This document shows positions 26,195-34,730 of a DNA stretch of 64,000 nt, piece by piece. The position numbers and the translations under genes are program-made. The stretch comes from Nocardia puris (GTDB lineage: Bacteria; Actinomycetota; Actinomycetes; Mycobacteriales; Mycobacteriaceae), in contig NZ_QNRE01000002.1 of assembly GCF_003315035.1 (NCBI RefSeq), forward strand, positions 124,001-188,000, written 5' to 3'. The notes under the pieces are model-generated. The model saw only the letters and a program-made list of their open reading frames with translations, searched no databases and was not told where the DNA came from. Position 1 is the first letter of the stretch; each line of letters opens with the position of its first letter.

Positions 26195-26635
26195 CTACAG
26201 GTACGGGTCGGTGTGGGTGCGCAAGGTGGTGAGGGCGCGGCGTAGCTGACCCATGGTGCGGGTGCCGAGGTGGGCGGTCCATTCCGCTTCGACCTCGGCG
26301 ACCGTGCGGTTGGCGAGGTCGGTCGCGGCCGCGCCTCGGGCGGTGAGGCGGATGCGGCGGGCGCGGCCGTCGGCGGGGTCGGGGACCCGTTCCACGTAGC
26401 CGGTGCGTTCCAGCTGGTCGACCAGGAATCCGGCGGTCTGCTTGGTGACCTGCGCCTGGTCGGCGAGGTCGGTGAGGCGGGTGCCGTCGGGGGCGAGGCG
26501 CTGCACGAGGCGGGCCTGCGCGACGGTGATGTCGTCGTACCCCGCCTCGGCGAGCGCGTCGAACACGCGCTGCTCCATGGCGCGGTACGGGATGAACAGC
26601 AGCAGTCCCACGTTGGGCTCGGCCGAATCGGGCAC
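26195..26635 (-). CDS. MarR family transcriptional regulator
   Basis: A 146-residue winged-helix repressor: TVAQARLVQRLAPDGTRLTD, LADQAQVTKQTAGFLVDQLE (recognition helix region) and GYVERVPDPADGRARRIRLT (wing) are diagnostic. GTG at 26635 is preferred because GGAG lies five bases upstream; GTG 26641 is almost on top of it. It is divergent from a DinB-family gene across a 78-base region full of GTCAG/CTGAC repeats, so it surely controls that gene and itself. Confidence 0.92.
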   Translation of the reverse strand: MPDSAEPNVGLLLFIPYRAMEQRVFDALAEAGYDDITVAQARLVQRLAPDGTRLTDLADQAQVTKQTAGFLVDQLERTGYVERVPDPADGRARRIRLTARGAAATDLANRTVAEVEAEWTAHLGTRTMGQLRRALTTLRTHTDPYL

Positions 26636-26652
26636 GCACACTCCTTGTATTC

Positions 26653-26689
26653 GTCAGTTTCTCTGACTATATTTGTCAGTGAAGCTGAC
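26653..26689. promoter_or_regulatory. Tandem MarR operator
   Basis: Two identical-format inverted repeats, GTCAGTTTCTCTGAC (26653-26667) and GTCAGTGAAGCTGAC (26675-26689), are centred 22 bases apart, about two helical turns. The inner arms also pair with each other (CTGAC-N7-GTCAG). They lie between marR and the divergent gene. Confidence 0.7.
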
Positions 26690-26713
26690 CTATTCTACGT
26701 CGGGAGGCGAACG

Positions 26714-27364
26714 ATGGACCGTGCCGGGCAGTGGCGGGTCGTCGCATGGCAGCGCCTCGTCATCGCGGACCTGCTGGACGAGCTCACGCCCGCCGAATGG
26801 GACGTGCCCTCCCTGTGCGCGGGCTGGCGCGTGCGGGATGTGGCGGCGCACCTGGCGCTCGCGCCGCAGCCGCCGGGCCTGGCCGACATGGTGCGCGAAG
26901 GCTGGCGCGCCCGTGGGCGTTTTCACCGCCTCAACCACGACGTGGCGGTCCGCTACGCCGACGAGCCGGGCCGCGACCTGGCCGCCGAGATCCGCGCCAC
27001 GGCGTCCTCGCGCACTCTGCCCGCGGTGACCAACTATCGCAATATCTTCTTCGACGTGATGGTGCACGGCCAGGACATCGCGATCCCGCTCGGCCGCACG
27101 ATCGAGCTCCCCGCCCGCGCCGCCGCCACCGCCGCCACCCGGGTCTGGACGATGGGCTGGCCCTTCTGGGCCGAACACCGCCTGAAGGGCCTGCGCCTGC
27201 GCGCCACCGACACCGATTGGTCGGTGGGCAAGGGACTCGAAATCACCGGCCCCATAACGCCTTTGCTTCTACTGCTCACCGGCCGCCCCGCCGCCCTACC
27301 TCACCTGTCCGGACCGGGCACGGCCCTGCTGGCCGACCGCCTCCGCACCCCGGACACGGTGTGA
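26714..27364 (+). CDS. Maleylpyruvate isomerase family (mycothiol-dependent DinB) protein
   Basis: A 216-residue TIGR03083-type protein. The opening (LVIADLLDELTPAEWDVPSL, CAGWRVRDVAAHLA) contains the conserved W and the first metal histidine, and FFDVMVHGQDIAIPLG supplies the second histidine block. The family uses mycothiol and a divalent metal for isomerase or transferase reactions, often in detoxification. It is divergent from marR with GGAGG upstream of ATG 26714, and its induction by a MarR ligand is a reasonable guess. The substrate is unknown. Confidence 0.88.
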   Translation: MDRAGQWRVVAWQRLVIADLLDELTPAEWDVPSLCAGWRVRDVAAHLALAPQPPGLADMVREGWRARGRFHRLNHDVAVRYADEPGRDLAAEIRATASSRTLPAVTNYRNIFFDVMVHGQDIAIPLGRTIELPARAAATAATRVWTMGWPFWAEHRLKGLRLRATDTDWSVGKGLEITGPITPLLLLLTGRPAALPHLSGPGTALLADRLRTPDTV

Positions 27365-27840
27365 ACACCCGATGCCTGCGGCATCGGCCCACTGCCCCGG
27401 AACCACTTCGAGGCTCGGGCGAGGTCGGCCTGGATGACGACTTCTGCGTGCCTGGCGGCGACTCGCGGCTCACTACCCACGCGCCGCAACGCCGCGCTCG
27501 ACGCGAATGTCGAAGTGCGCGAACTGTTCGAGGCGCCCGGCATGTCCTCGCGCGAGGACGTCGAATCGGGTAGGTCCGTGCCACGCGAGGGGTGCGGCAC
27601 GGGCCTGCTCGGGCTGTGGGAATCAGCTCGGGCGGCGCAGGCCCGTCGAACTCGGCAGCTCGGTAGGGGCTCGGCGGAGGGGCGACCGACGACAGTGCCG
27701 GGCCGGAAATCACGGCACCACCTACCCCCGGCTCGGTGAGCACGGCAGCAGCCCCGCGGGCCGAACTGGAGGATCGACTGCCCGTGCGGCCACGCGTACG
27801 CCACGGGCTCGAGCCTGCTTCCGCCGACGCTACCAGGGCT
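27365..27840. other. Gene-free region
   Basis: Nothing convincing is visible between the convergent DinB-family gene and the SDR gene. Small open frames occur on both strands but show no recognisable motif and overlap one another. No strong hairpin was found by eye. Confidence 0.5.
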
Positions 27841-28659
27841 TCAGCTCACCTCTCTGCGCATCTGGGCGGTGATGACGTGCTGGTAGCCGGAGCCGAGGAG
27901 GCGGGGGAGGAGGTCGATGACGCGGGCGTCGGCGCCGACGAGGATTTTGGCCTTGTCGCGGCGGATGCCGCGCAGGATGGTCTTGGCGGCGGCTTCGGGG
28001 GTGGTGCGGGCCAGGCGGTCGAAATTCGCGGCCAGCGCGTCGCGGTCGCGGTCGCCGCCCGCGCGGGCCTTCCAGGCGATGCCGGTGCGTACCATGCCGG
28101 GGTGCACGCTGCTCACGCCGACCGGGTGGCCCGCGATGCGCATCTCTTGGCGCAGCGCGTCGGTGAAGCCGCGGATGCCGAATTTCGTGGCGTTGTAGGC
28201 GCCTTGGCTCGGGCACGCGGCGAGACCGAACATGCTGGACACGTTGGCGATATGCCCGTCACCGGAGGCGATCACCTGCGGCAGAAAGGCTTTCGTGCCG
28301 TGCATGACACCCCAGAAGTTGATGTTCACGATCCATTCGAAGTCCTCCCAGCTGAGTTCCTCGACGGTGGCGGTGAGCGACACCCCGGCGTTATTGACCA
28401 GCAGATTCGCCGGTCCGAAGTCGGCCCGCACCTCGTCGGCGTGCGCATAGACGGCGGCACGATCGGTCACGTCGAGCTGATACGCCCGCGCCCGCGCACC
28501 GGCCTTCTCACACAGCGCGGCGGTCTCGGCCACGTTCTCGAGATTGCGACCCGAGAGCGCAAGATGCGCACCGACACCGGCCAATTCGAGAGCCAGTGCC
28601 CGCCCGATTCCCGCGCCCGCGCCGGTGATGACGGCGACTTTGTCCTGGAAGTTCTTCAC
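27841..28659 (-). CDS. Short-chain dehydrogenase/reductase
   Basis: A 272-residue SDR: NAD(P) motif TGAGAGIGRALALEL near residue 13, NNAGVS, catalytic serine in NVSSMFG and YNATK active site. The NRNLENV-like basic residue after strand 2 (LSGRNLENV) suggests NADP. A C-terminal extension with FDRLARTTPEAAAKTILRGI is common in lipid-type SDRs. It is last in a same-strand run SDR, KstD, SDR, SDR and 13 bases after the previous gene, so it is probably co-transcribed. The substrate is not predictable. Confidence 0.9.
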   Translation of the reverse strand: MKNFQDKVAVITGAGAGIGRALALELAGVGAHLALSGRNLENVAETAALCEKAGARARAYQLDVTDRAAVYAHADEVRADFGPANLLVNNAGVSLTATVEELSWEDFEWIVNINFWGVMHGTKAFLPQVIASGDGHIANVSSMFGLAACPSQGAYNATKFGIRGFTDALRQEMRIAGHPVGVSSVHPGMVRTGIAWKARAGGDRDRDALAANFDRLARTTPEAAAKTILRGIRRDKAKILVGADARVIDLLPRLLGSGYQHVITAQMRREVS

Positions 28660-28672
28660 GGATGTCCTCGGT

Positions 28673-29404
28673 TCATCGGGTGGTGTAGCCGCCGTCGGCG
28701 ACGAATTCCGCGCCGGTGCAATACCCCGACTCGGCGGAGATCAGGAACAGGACCAGATCGGCGAGTTCGCGCGCGGTCGCGGCGCGGGGGAGCGGCTGAT
28801 CGTGCACCATCCCCTGCGACCGCTCGGAGGTGGCCGTCATATCGGTCGCCACCACCCCCGGATGCACCGAGTTGACCCGCACCCCGTCGGCCCCGAACTC
28901 CTGCGCGGCCGCCTTGGTCATCCCGCGCACCGCCCACTTGGACGCCACGTACCCGAGAATCCCGCTGAACGCGATGATCCCGCCGATGGAGGAGATGTTC
29001 ACGATGGACCCGCCACCCGCCCGGCGCATGGACGGCAGCACCGCCTTCATCCCGAGGAACACCCCGACCTGGTTGACGTCGATCACCTTGCGGTAGTCGG
29101 CTTCCGACAGTTTCTCGATCGGATCGACGTGCACGATGCCCGCGTTGTTCACCAGGCCCGAGACGGGCCCGAAGGCGCTCTCGGCCCGTTCGACCACCGC
29201 CTGCCACGCCGCCTCGTCGGTGACGTCGAGGGGTTCGAACCGCGCCCGTTCCCCGAGTTCGGCGGCCACGGCCGCGCCCTCCTCGGCCAGCACATCGGCG
29301 ATCACCACCGACGCGCCCTCCTCGACGAGCCGCCGCGCGAACGCCGCACCCATCCCGCGCGCGCCACCGGTGATCAGGACCGTCCGGTCGCTCACCCTGC
29401 CCAT
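28673..29404 (-). CDS. Short-chain dehydrogenase (hydroxysteroid dehydrogenase-like)
   Basis: A 243-residue classical SDR with TGGARGMGAAFARRLVEEGA, an aspartate at the end of strand 2 (VVIADVL) indicating NAD preference, NNAGIV, SSIGG and YVASK. The GARGMG motif and overall pattern resemble 3-alpha/20-beta-hydroxysteroid dehydrogenases (FabG3/Rv2002 type). Its ATG lies 13 bases inside the end of kstD, so the genes are coupled. It has a sister gene of the same type at 31120 on the other side of kstD. Confidence 0.9.
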   Translation of the reverse strand: MGRVSDRTVLITGGARGMGAAFARRLVEEGASVVIADVLAEEGAAVAAELGERARFEPLDVTDEAAWQAVVERAESAFGPVSGLVNNAGIVHVDPIEKLSEADYRKVIDVNQVGVFLGMKAVLPSMRRAGGGSIVNISSIGGIIAFSGILGYVASKWAVRGMTKAAAQEFGADGVRVNSVHPGVVATDMTATSERSQGMVHDQPLPRAATARELADLVLFLISAESGYCTGAEFVADGGYTTR

Positions 29405-31107
29405 GTTCCGCTCCTGTCCTCGGGTGCCCGGGCCGCGTGCGCGGCCAGGTGGGTGGCGGCGATGTAGCCGAACACCATGGCGGGGCCGATGGTGGCGCCC
29501 GCGCCCGCGTAGCTGTTGCCCATCACGGCGGCCGAATTATTGCCCGCCGCATACAGTCCCGCGATCGGCGCGCCGTCGGCGCGCAGCACGCGGGAGTGCT
29601 CGTCGGTGACCAGTCCGCCCTTGGTGCCGAGATCGCCCGGCACCATCTCCACGGCGTAGTAGGGCGGCTTCTCCAGCGGCGCGAGGCACGGATTCGGGCG
29701 CACCGTCGGATCGCCGTAGTAGCGGTCGTAGGCGGATTCGCCGCGGCCGTAATCCTCGTCGCGGCCCGCGCGGGCGAAGCCGTTGAAGCGCTCCACCGTC
29801 GCGGTCAGCGTCGCGGCGGGCACGCCGATCAGCCCGGCCAGTTCGGCGAGCGTGCCGGCCTTCTTGATGATCCCGGCATCGAAGTACTTCTGCGGAATCG
29901 GCTGGCGCGGAAAGGTTCCCAGGAACAGGTAACGGTCGCGGAACCGCTGATCCATGAGGAAGTGCGCGGGCACGTGCCCGACACCGGTGGCGTGCCGCTC
30001 GTACATGGTGTGCACCACGTCGACGTAGCTGGCGGACTCGTTGGTGAACCGTTCCCCGGCCGCGTTGACCATGAGGCCGCCCGGCTGGGACCGTTCGGCC
30101 AGGCAGAAGAACGGCGGTCCGTCCGGATTGCGCACGGAAGGACCCCACCAGGCGTCGTCCATGAGATCCAGTGCCGCGCCCACGTTTTCGCCCGCGAGAA
30201 TGCCCTCGCCCACGTTCTCGGTGGCGCCGACGGTCCACTCGGTGCTCACCGGCCCGGTGAAGAAGCGCTCGCGCAAGGCGAGGTTGTGCTCGAACCCGCC
30301 CGCCGCCAGCACGACTCCGCGCCGGGCGCGCAGCGTGATCGGCACGCCGTCGCGTTCGGCGCGCACGCCGACCACCGCGTCGCCTTCGGTGAGCAGTTCC
30401 GTGAGCGGCGTGTTCAACCACACCGGCACCCCGGCGTCGCGCAGCGCCAGCCACAGCCGCGCGACGAGGGCCTTGCCCAGGCTCAGCGGCTGCCTGCCGC
30501 GCACCCGGTCCAGCACCGCCCGCGCGCCGACCTTCAGCGCCGTCCGTTTGCCGCGCCAGGTGCGGGCGATCATGTTCAGGTCGTGGAAGTCGCTGACGGT
30601 GAACGCGATTCCCTTCGGGCCCGACATGGTGGGCCGGTTGATCAGCGCGAGATCCGCGCCGAGGAGCCGTCCGTCGATGACCGCCGGTTCGATGCTGCGT
30701 CCCTGCGCGAGACCGCCCGGACGTTCCGGATGGTAGTCGGAATACCCACGGTCGTAGACGAATTCGAGGTGGGGCGTCCGCGCGCACAGGTAGGTCATCA
30801 TGCGTGGCCCGTGCGTGAGGAACGCGTCCTGTTTCGCGTGCGGAACGCGGTCTCCGACCACCGCTTTCAGGTAGGTGCGGGCCAGTTCCGCGCTGTCGGG
30901 CACGCCTTCGCGCACCAGCACGGGGTTATTGGGAATCCACACCCCGCCGCCGGAACGCGCCGTCGACCCGCCGAACGACCGGCTCTTCTCGATCAGCACC
31001 ACCGAGAGGCCGCGATAGGCGGCGGTGAGCGCGGCGGTCATCCCCGCCGCGCCCGAGCCGACGACCACCACGTCGTAGACCGCCGCGCGGTCCTGCTGCT
31101 GCGACAT
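29392..31107 (-). CDS. kstD: 3-ketosteroid delta-1-dehydrogenase-type flavoprotein
   Basis: A 571-residue FAD protein. It has the N-terminal VVVVGSGAAGMTAALTAAYR dinucleotide fold and the KstD loop SFGGSTARSGGGVWIPNN. Three residues match the known KstD active site: a tyrosine in RGYSDYHPERPGG, another in NESASYVDVVHTMYE, and the PPYYAVEMVPGDLGTKGG block with the oxyanion glycine. It should introduce a 1,2 double bond into a 3-ketosteroid A ring. ATG 31107 is chosen since GGGAG lies five bases upstream. It sits between two hydroxysteroid-dehydrogenase-like SDR genes, supporting a steroid substrate, though KstD paralogues vary in preference. Confidence 0.88.
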   Translation of the reverse strand: MSQQQDRAAVYDVVVVGSGAAGMTAALTAAYRGLSVVLIEKSRSFGGSTARSGGGVWIPNNPVLVREGVPDSAELARTYLKAVVGDRVPHAKQDAFLTHGPRMMTYLCARTPHLEFVYDRGYSDYHPERPGGLAQGRSIEPAVIDGRLLGADLALINRPTMSGPKGIAFTVSDFHDLNMIARTWRGKRTALKVGARAVLDRVRGRQPLSLGKALVARLWLALRDAGVPVWLNTPLTELLTEGDAVVGVRAERDGVPITLRARRGVVLAAGGFEHNLALRERFFTGPVSTEWTVGATENVGEGILAGENVGAALDLMDDAWWGPSVRNPDGPPFFCLAERSQPGGLMVNAAGERFTNESASYVDVVHTMYERHATGVGHVPAHFLMDQRFRDRYLFLGTFPRQPIPQKYFDAGIIKKAGTLAELAGLIGVPAATLTATVERFNGFARAGRDEDYGRGESAYDRYYGDPTVRPNPCLAPLEKPPYYAVEMVPGDLGTKGGLVTDEHSRVLRADGAPIAGLYAAGNNSAAVMGNSYAGAGATIGPAMVFGYIAATHLAAHAARAPEDRSGTWAG

Positions 31108-31119
31108 CCGCACTCCCGC

Positions 31120-31869
31120 TCAGTATCCGGCGCCGGTCAGCATGCCGCCGTCCACGACGACCTCGGCGCCGCTGCAATAGCTCGCGCCGTCGGAGGCGAG
31201 GAACAGCACCGCCTCGGTGACCTCCTCGGGCCGGCCCCAGCGCGGGATCGGCAGCGTGGAGAAGAACGCGTCACCCCCGACCTCCGAGGCGACCCGCGCC
31301 GTCATCGGCGTCGAAATCCCGCCTGGATGCACGGAATTCACGCGCACACCCCGGGGGCCGAGTTCGCGCGCGGCCGATTTCGTGAGCCCGCGCACCGCGA
31401 ACTTGCTCGCGCTGTAGGCGGACAGGCCGGCCGCCCCGATGAAGCCCTCCACCGAGGAGACGTTCACGATCGCGCCGCCGCCCGCCGCGATGATCGCCGG
31501 CGCGGCCGCCTTGATGCCCAGCCACGCGCCGGTCACGTTGACCGAGAGGATGGTGGTGAACTCGGTCGGCGTCATCTCGGCGATGCTGCTGAACTTCAGG
31601 ATGCCCGCGTTGTTCACCAGGATGTCGAGCTTGCCGAACTCCGCCCGCGCGGTGGACACCGCGGTGTCCCAACCGGATTCGCTGGTCACGTCGTGGTGGA
31701 CGAACCGGACGTTATCGCCGAGGTCGGCGGCCAGCTTCTCGCCCTCCTCGTCGAGCACATCGCCGAACACCACCCGCGCGCCTTCGGCGGCGAAGCGGCG
31801 CACATGGGCCGCGCCCATGCCGCGCGCGCCTCCGGTGACCAGCGCGACCTTGCCTTCGAGTCGACTCAC
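31120..31869 (-). CDS. Short-chain dehydrogenase (3-alpha/20-beta-hydroxysteroid dehydrogenase-like)
   Basis: A 249-residue classical SDR with TGGARGMGAAHVRRFAAEGA, an NAD-type aspartate (VVFGDVLDEEG), NNAGIL, VSSVEG and YSASK. It closely resembles the FabG3 branch that oxidises hydroxysteroids. It starts with GTG at 31869, is the first gene of the run ending at 27841, and is divergent from the LLM monooxygenase operon, with which it shares a 151-base control region. Confidence 0.9.
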   Translation of the reverse strand: MSRLEGKVALVTGGARGMGAAHVRRFAAEGARVVFGDVLDEEGEKLAADLGDNVRFVHHDVTSESGWDTAVSTARAEFGKLDILVNNAGILKFSSIAEMTPTEFTTILSVNVTGAWLGIKAAAPAIIAAGGGAIVNVSSVEGFIGAAGLSAYSASKFAVRGLTKSAARELGPRGVRVNSVHPGGISTPMTARVASEVGGDAFFSTLPIPRWGRPEEVTEAVLFLASDGASYCSGAEVVVDGGMLTGAGY

Positions 31870-31980
31870 CGCGGACCTTCCTTTCTCTGGGGTTCGACTC
31901 GACGCTATGGCCGCGGGTCCGGTCCGCCCCGGCGCAGTCCCATCCAGCGAGACATGGTCCTGACCTCCACCTCAGCATCG

Positions 31981-31996
31981 GAAATATTTCTACTAG
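31981..31996. promoter_or_regulatory. AT-rich palindromic element shared with the 49.3 kb control region
   Basis: GAAATATTTC is a perfect palindrome inside GAAATATTTCTACTAG. The 12-mer GAAATATTTCTA recurs with one change at 49293-49304, and TATTTCTACTAG recurs with one change at 50889-50900. In both divergent regions it stands about 30 bases ahead of the plus-strand start codon. It may be an operator or simply a similar promoter. Confidence 0.35.
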
Positions 31997-32020
31997 GCAT
32001 AGTCAGATGTGGAGGAACGC

Positions 32021-33199
32021 ATGAAGTTCTCGATGATCTTCGAGGCGCAGATGACCGATCCGTCGGCGGCGCACGAGCGGCAGGTGCTGCGCGACTGCGT
32101 GGCGCAGGCCGTGCTCGCCGAGGAGATGGGTTTCGACACCGTGTGGGCGGTCGAGCACCACGGGCTCAAGTGGTACGCGCATATGAGCGCGCCGGAGATC
32201 TTCCTGACCTGGGTCGCCGCGCGCACCGAGCGGATCAGACTCGGTCACGGCGTGGTGTGCATGCCGTTCAACTTCAACCACCCGGTGCGGGCGGCCGAGC
32301 GCGCCGCCATGCTGGACGTGCTCTCCAACGGGCGGGTGAACCTGGGCGCGGGCCGTGGCGCGACACCGCAGGAGACGTCCATGTGCGGGGTCGATCCGGA
32401 GCGCACCTACCAGGAGGTGGAGGAGGCGCTGCGCATCATCGGCCGCGCGTGGCAGGACCCGGAGGGCGAATTCGAGTGGCACGGTGAGCTTCTCGACATC
32501 GACCCGAATCCACTGCTGCCGCGCCCCGTCCAGCTGCCGCACCCGCCGCTGTTCATGGCGTGCACCAAGAAGGAGACCCTGCAGCTGGCCGCGGACTACG
32601 GCATCGGCGCGCTGGTGCTGGGTTTCGCCGGCGTGGAGGAGATCGCCGAGCTGCGCCGCACCTACGATCGCGCGATCGCCGCGCGCACGGGGGAGAAATT
32701 TGTCTCTACCGTGGTCAACGACCATTTCGCGGCCTTGTGCCCGACCGTGGTGCTGGAGGATCGGGAGCGGGCGCAGCAGATCGGCGCACGCGGGCAGCGG
32801 TTCTTCGCCCAGTCGATCAAGCACTGGTACGGCGCGGGCCCGGTGCCGGACGAGGCGGTGGACCGGTCGGTGGACGAGGTCGCGGCGATCCAGCAGGCCG
32901 CCGAGGAGCACGTGGCGTACCTGCACGAGGCGAAGATCCCGGTGAAGCCGGGCGCGACCTCGGTGTTCAACGTCGAACACGCCTACGGGCGCCCCGAGGA
33001 CGCCATCGCCTACGTGGAGCGGCTGCGGGAGGCGGGTGCGGACGAGATCCTGTGCCTGATCCAGATGGGCACCGTGCCGCAGGAGGTGTGCCTGGAGACG
33101 ATCCGGCACTGGGGTGAGACGGTGATCCCGCACTTCCGCGCGCAGTCGAACGGATCAGCCGTGTCGGCGGGACGGCATGCCGCGCCGAGCGAGGTGTGA
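32021..33199 (+). CDS. LLM-class flavin-dependent monooxygenase
   Basis: A 392-residue luciferase-like TIM-barrel protein: AEEMGFDTVWAVEHH, the non-prolyl cis-bond region RIRLGHGVVCMPFNFNHPVR and RAAMLDVLSNGRVNLGAGRG are typical. It should use FMNH2 (or F420) to oxygenate or oxidise an organic substrate. ATG 32021 follows GGAGG by five bases. It leads a same-strand group with an alpha/beta hydrolase and a VOC protein and is divergent from the KstD/SDR run. The substrate is unknown; context suggests steroids or terpenoids. Confidence 0.9.
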   Translation: MKFSMIFEAQMTDPSAAHERQVLRDCVAQAVLAEEMGFDTVWAVEHHGLKWYAHMSAPEIFLTWVAARTERIRLGHGVVCMPFNFNHPVRAAERAAMLDVLSNGRVNLGAGRGATPQETSMCGVDPERTYQEVEEALRIIGRAWQDPEGEFEWHGELLDIDPNPLLPRPVQLPHPPLFMACTKKETLQLAADYGIGALVLGFAGVEEIAELRRTYDRAIAARTGEKFVSTVVNDHFAALCPTVVLEDRERAQQIGARGQRFFAQSIKHWYGAGPVPDEAVDRSVDEVAAIQQAAEEHVAYLHEAKIPVKPGATSVFNVEHAYGRPEDAIAYVERLREAGADEILCLIQMGTVPQEVCLETIRHWGETVIPHFRAQSNGSAVSAGRHAAPSEV

Positions 33200-33243
33200 G
33201 ATGAGCGGCCCGGTAATGGAATTCGCTCTCGGGAGGTGGTGAC

Positions 33244-34209
33244 GTGTTGAAACCGGAAGCGCGGGTGATCGTGGACCTGGCCTCGGCGGCGTTCCCGAAA
33301 CTGGGCACCGAGGTGTTCGACGCGGCCGAGGCGCGGAGGATGCTGGCTGCCCGGCCCAGCCCGGTGCTGGAGCCTATCGAGGTGGGGGCCGTGGTGGATC
33401 GGACGGTGCCAGGGCTGCCGGGTGGGTCGGAGGTCCGCGTGCGGGTGTACTGGCCGGTGGGGGATGACGGTGGGCAGCGTGAGTCGCGCGAAGGTGATCT
33501 GCCGGTCGTGGTGTTCCTGCACGGTGGGGGATTCACGTTGTGCGGCTTGGACAGTCACGATCGGCTGTGCCGGACGCTGGCGAACGGTGTCGGGACCGTC
33601 GTGGTGTCGGTGGACTACCGGCAGGCGCCCGAGGACCGGTTTCCGGCAGCCGCCGAGGACGCCTACGCGGTGGTGCGGTGGGTCGCCGCACACGCCGCCG
33701 AGATCGGGGGTGACCCGGCGCGGATCGCGGTGGCGGGCGACAGTTCCGGCGGGAATCTCGCGGCGGTGACGGCGCTCATGGCGCGCGATCGGGGCGGCCC
33801 GACGCTCGCGTCTCAGGCGCTGATCTATCCGATGCTCGATCCGTCGTGCGACACGGACTCGTATCGGGAATACGCCGACGACCACTTCACCACGGCGGCC
33901 CACTTACGTTGGTACTGGGAGCAATATCTGGGCCCCGGTGGTGCGACCGCCGACCCGTACGCGGCACCCGTACTGGCGGAGGACCTTTCGGGCCTACCGC
34001 CCGCGTACATCCTGACCGCCGAATGCGATCCGCTGCGCGATGAAGGCGAGGCCTACGGTGCGCGGTTGCGTGCCGCGGGGGTCGACACCGAGATCGTGCG
34101 GTGCGCGGGGCAGTTCCACGGCTTCGTCAGTATGGCCGACCACCTGCCGGACGCGAAAGAGGCGGTGGCGGGGCTGTTCTCGGTGCTGCGCCGGGCACTG
34201 GGGGTGTGA
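33244..34209 (+). CDS. Alpha/beta hydrolase, hormone-sensitive-lipase family
   Basis: A 321-residue esterase. The oxyanion motif HGGGFTLCGLDSHDR, nucleophile elbow GDSSGGN, acidic block AECDPLRDEGEAYG and C-terminal histidine in QFHGFVSM define the HSL (GDSAG) family IV. No signal peptide is present, so it acts in the cytoplasm on short acyl esters or lactones. GTG 33244 follows GGAGG. Its stop overlaps the VOC gene start as TGATG. A Baeyer-Villiger-type product from the upstream monooxygenase would be a natural ester substrate, which is an inference. Confidence 0.9.
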   Translation: MLKPEARVIVDLASAAFPKLGTEVFDAAEARRMLAARPSPVLEPIEVGAVVDRTVPGLPGGSEVRVRVYWPVGDDGGQRESREGDLPVVVFLHGGGFTLCGLDSHDRLCRTLANGVGTVVVSVDYRQAPEDRFPAAAEDAYAVVRWVAAHAAEIGGDPARIAVAGDSSGGNLAAVTALMARDRGGPTLASQALIYPMLDPSCDTDSYREYADDHFTTAAHLRWYWEQYLGPGGATADPYAAPVLAEDLSGLPPAYILTAECDPLRDEGEAYGARLRAAGVDTEIVRCAGQFHGFVSMADHLPDAKEAVAGLFSVLRRALGV

Positions 34210-34550
34210 TGAGCATCGAGCGCGTGGGCACGATCCTGCCCGCGGAGAACCTGCTCGCGACCGTGGGCTTGCTCGAGGCGGTGCTCGGCGCGCCACCGAC
34301 ATTCGTCGACGATGATCGCTGGGCCCAGTTCGACGTGGGCCCGGCCCGCATCATGGTCGCAGGCACCGACCGTGAGAACGACGGTGCCGCACTGTCGGTG
34401 AAGGTGTCCGGTCTGGACGAGATCCTGGATCGATTGCGAGCGGCGGGAATTCGCGTCGGTGATCCGGTGACCGGTCCGCACGAACGTCGCGTGGTGGTGG
34501 ACTCCGGCGCGGTGTGGTCGATCATCTTGTACGAGCCGCTGGGCGGCTGA
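34209..34550 (+). CDS. VOC (glyoxalase-fold) family protein
   Basis: A 113-residue single-module VOC protein with two beta-alpha-beta-beta-beta units (VGTILPAENLLATVGLLEAV; LSVKVSGLDEILDRLRAAGI; DSGAVWSIILYEP). Metal ligands cannot be assigned with confidence. It is translationally coupled to the hydrolase gene. Roles in the family range from isomerases to dioxygenases and drug-binding proteins, so the function is open. Confidence 0.8.
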   Translation: MSIERVGTILPAENLLATVGLLEAVLGAPPTFVDDDRWAQFDVGPARIMVAGTDRENDGAALSVKVSGLDEILDRLRAAGIRVGDPVTGPHERRVVVDSGAVWSIILYEPLGG

Positions 34551-34730
34551 CTGCCGCGTGTACCCGACCCCGAGCGCTTCCCGGCGCGCGGTCGCCCGCC
34601 ACGGGAATCGACGCCGCGGACATCCGGGCGGTGCGCCTAACGCGCTGAGCCGGCGTGTTCGCCCCAGACAGGCGAGGTCCTCCGCTCGGGCCGGGGCAGA
34701 TCCATCGCGGCCCCTGCGTCGGGCTCTCCT

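Noticed and set aside
29437-32487. Plus-strand open frame of about 1000 codons across kstD and an SDR
   Set aside because: It spans several genes on the other strand that have clear catalytic motifs and reads as low-complexity shadow.
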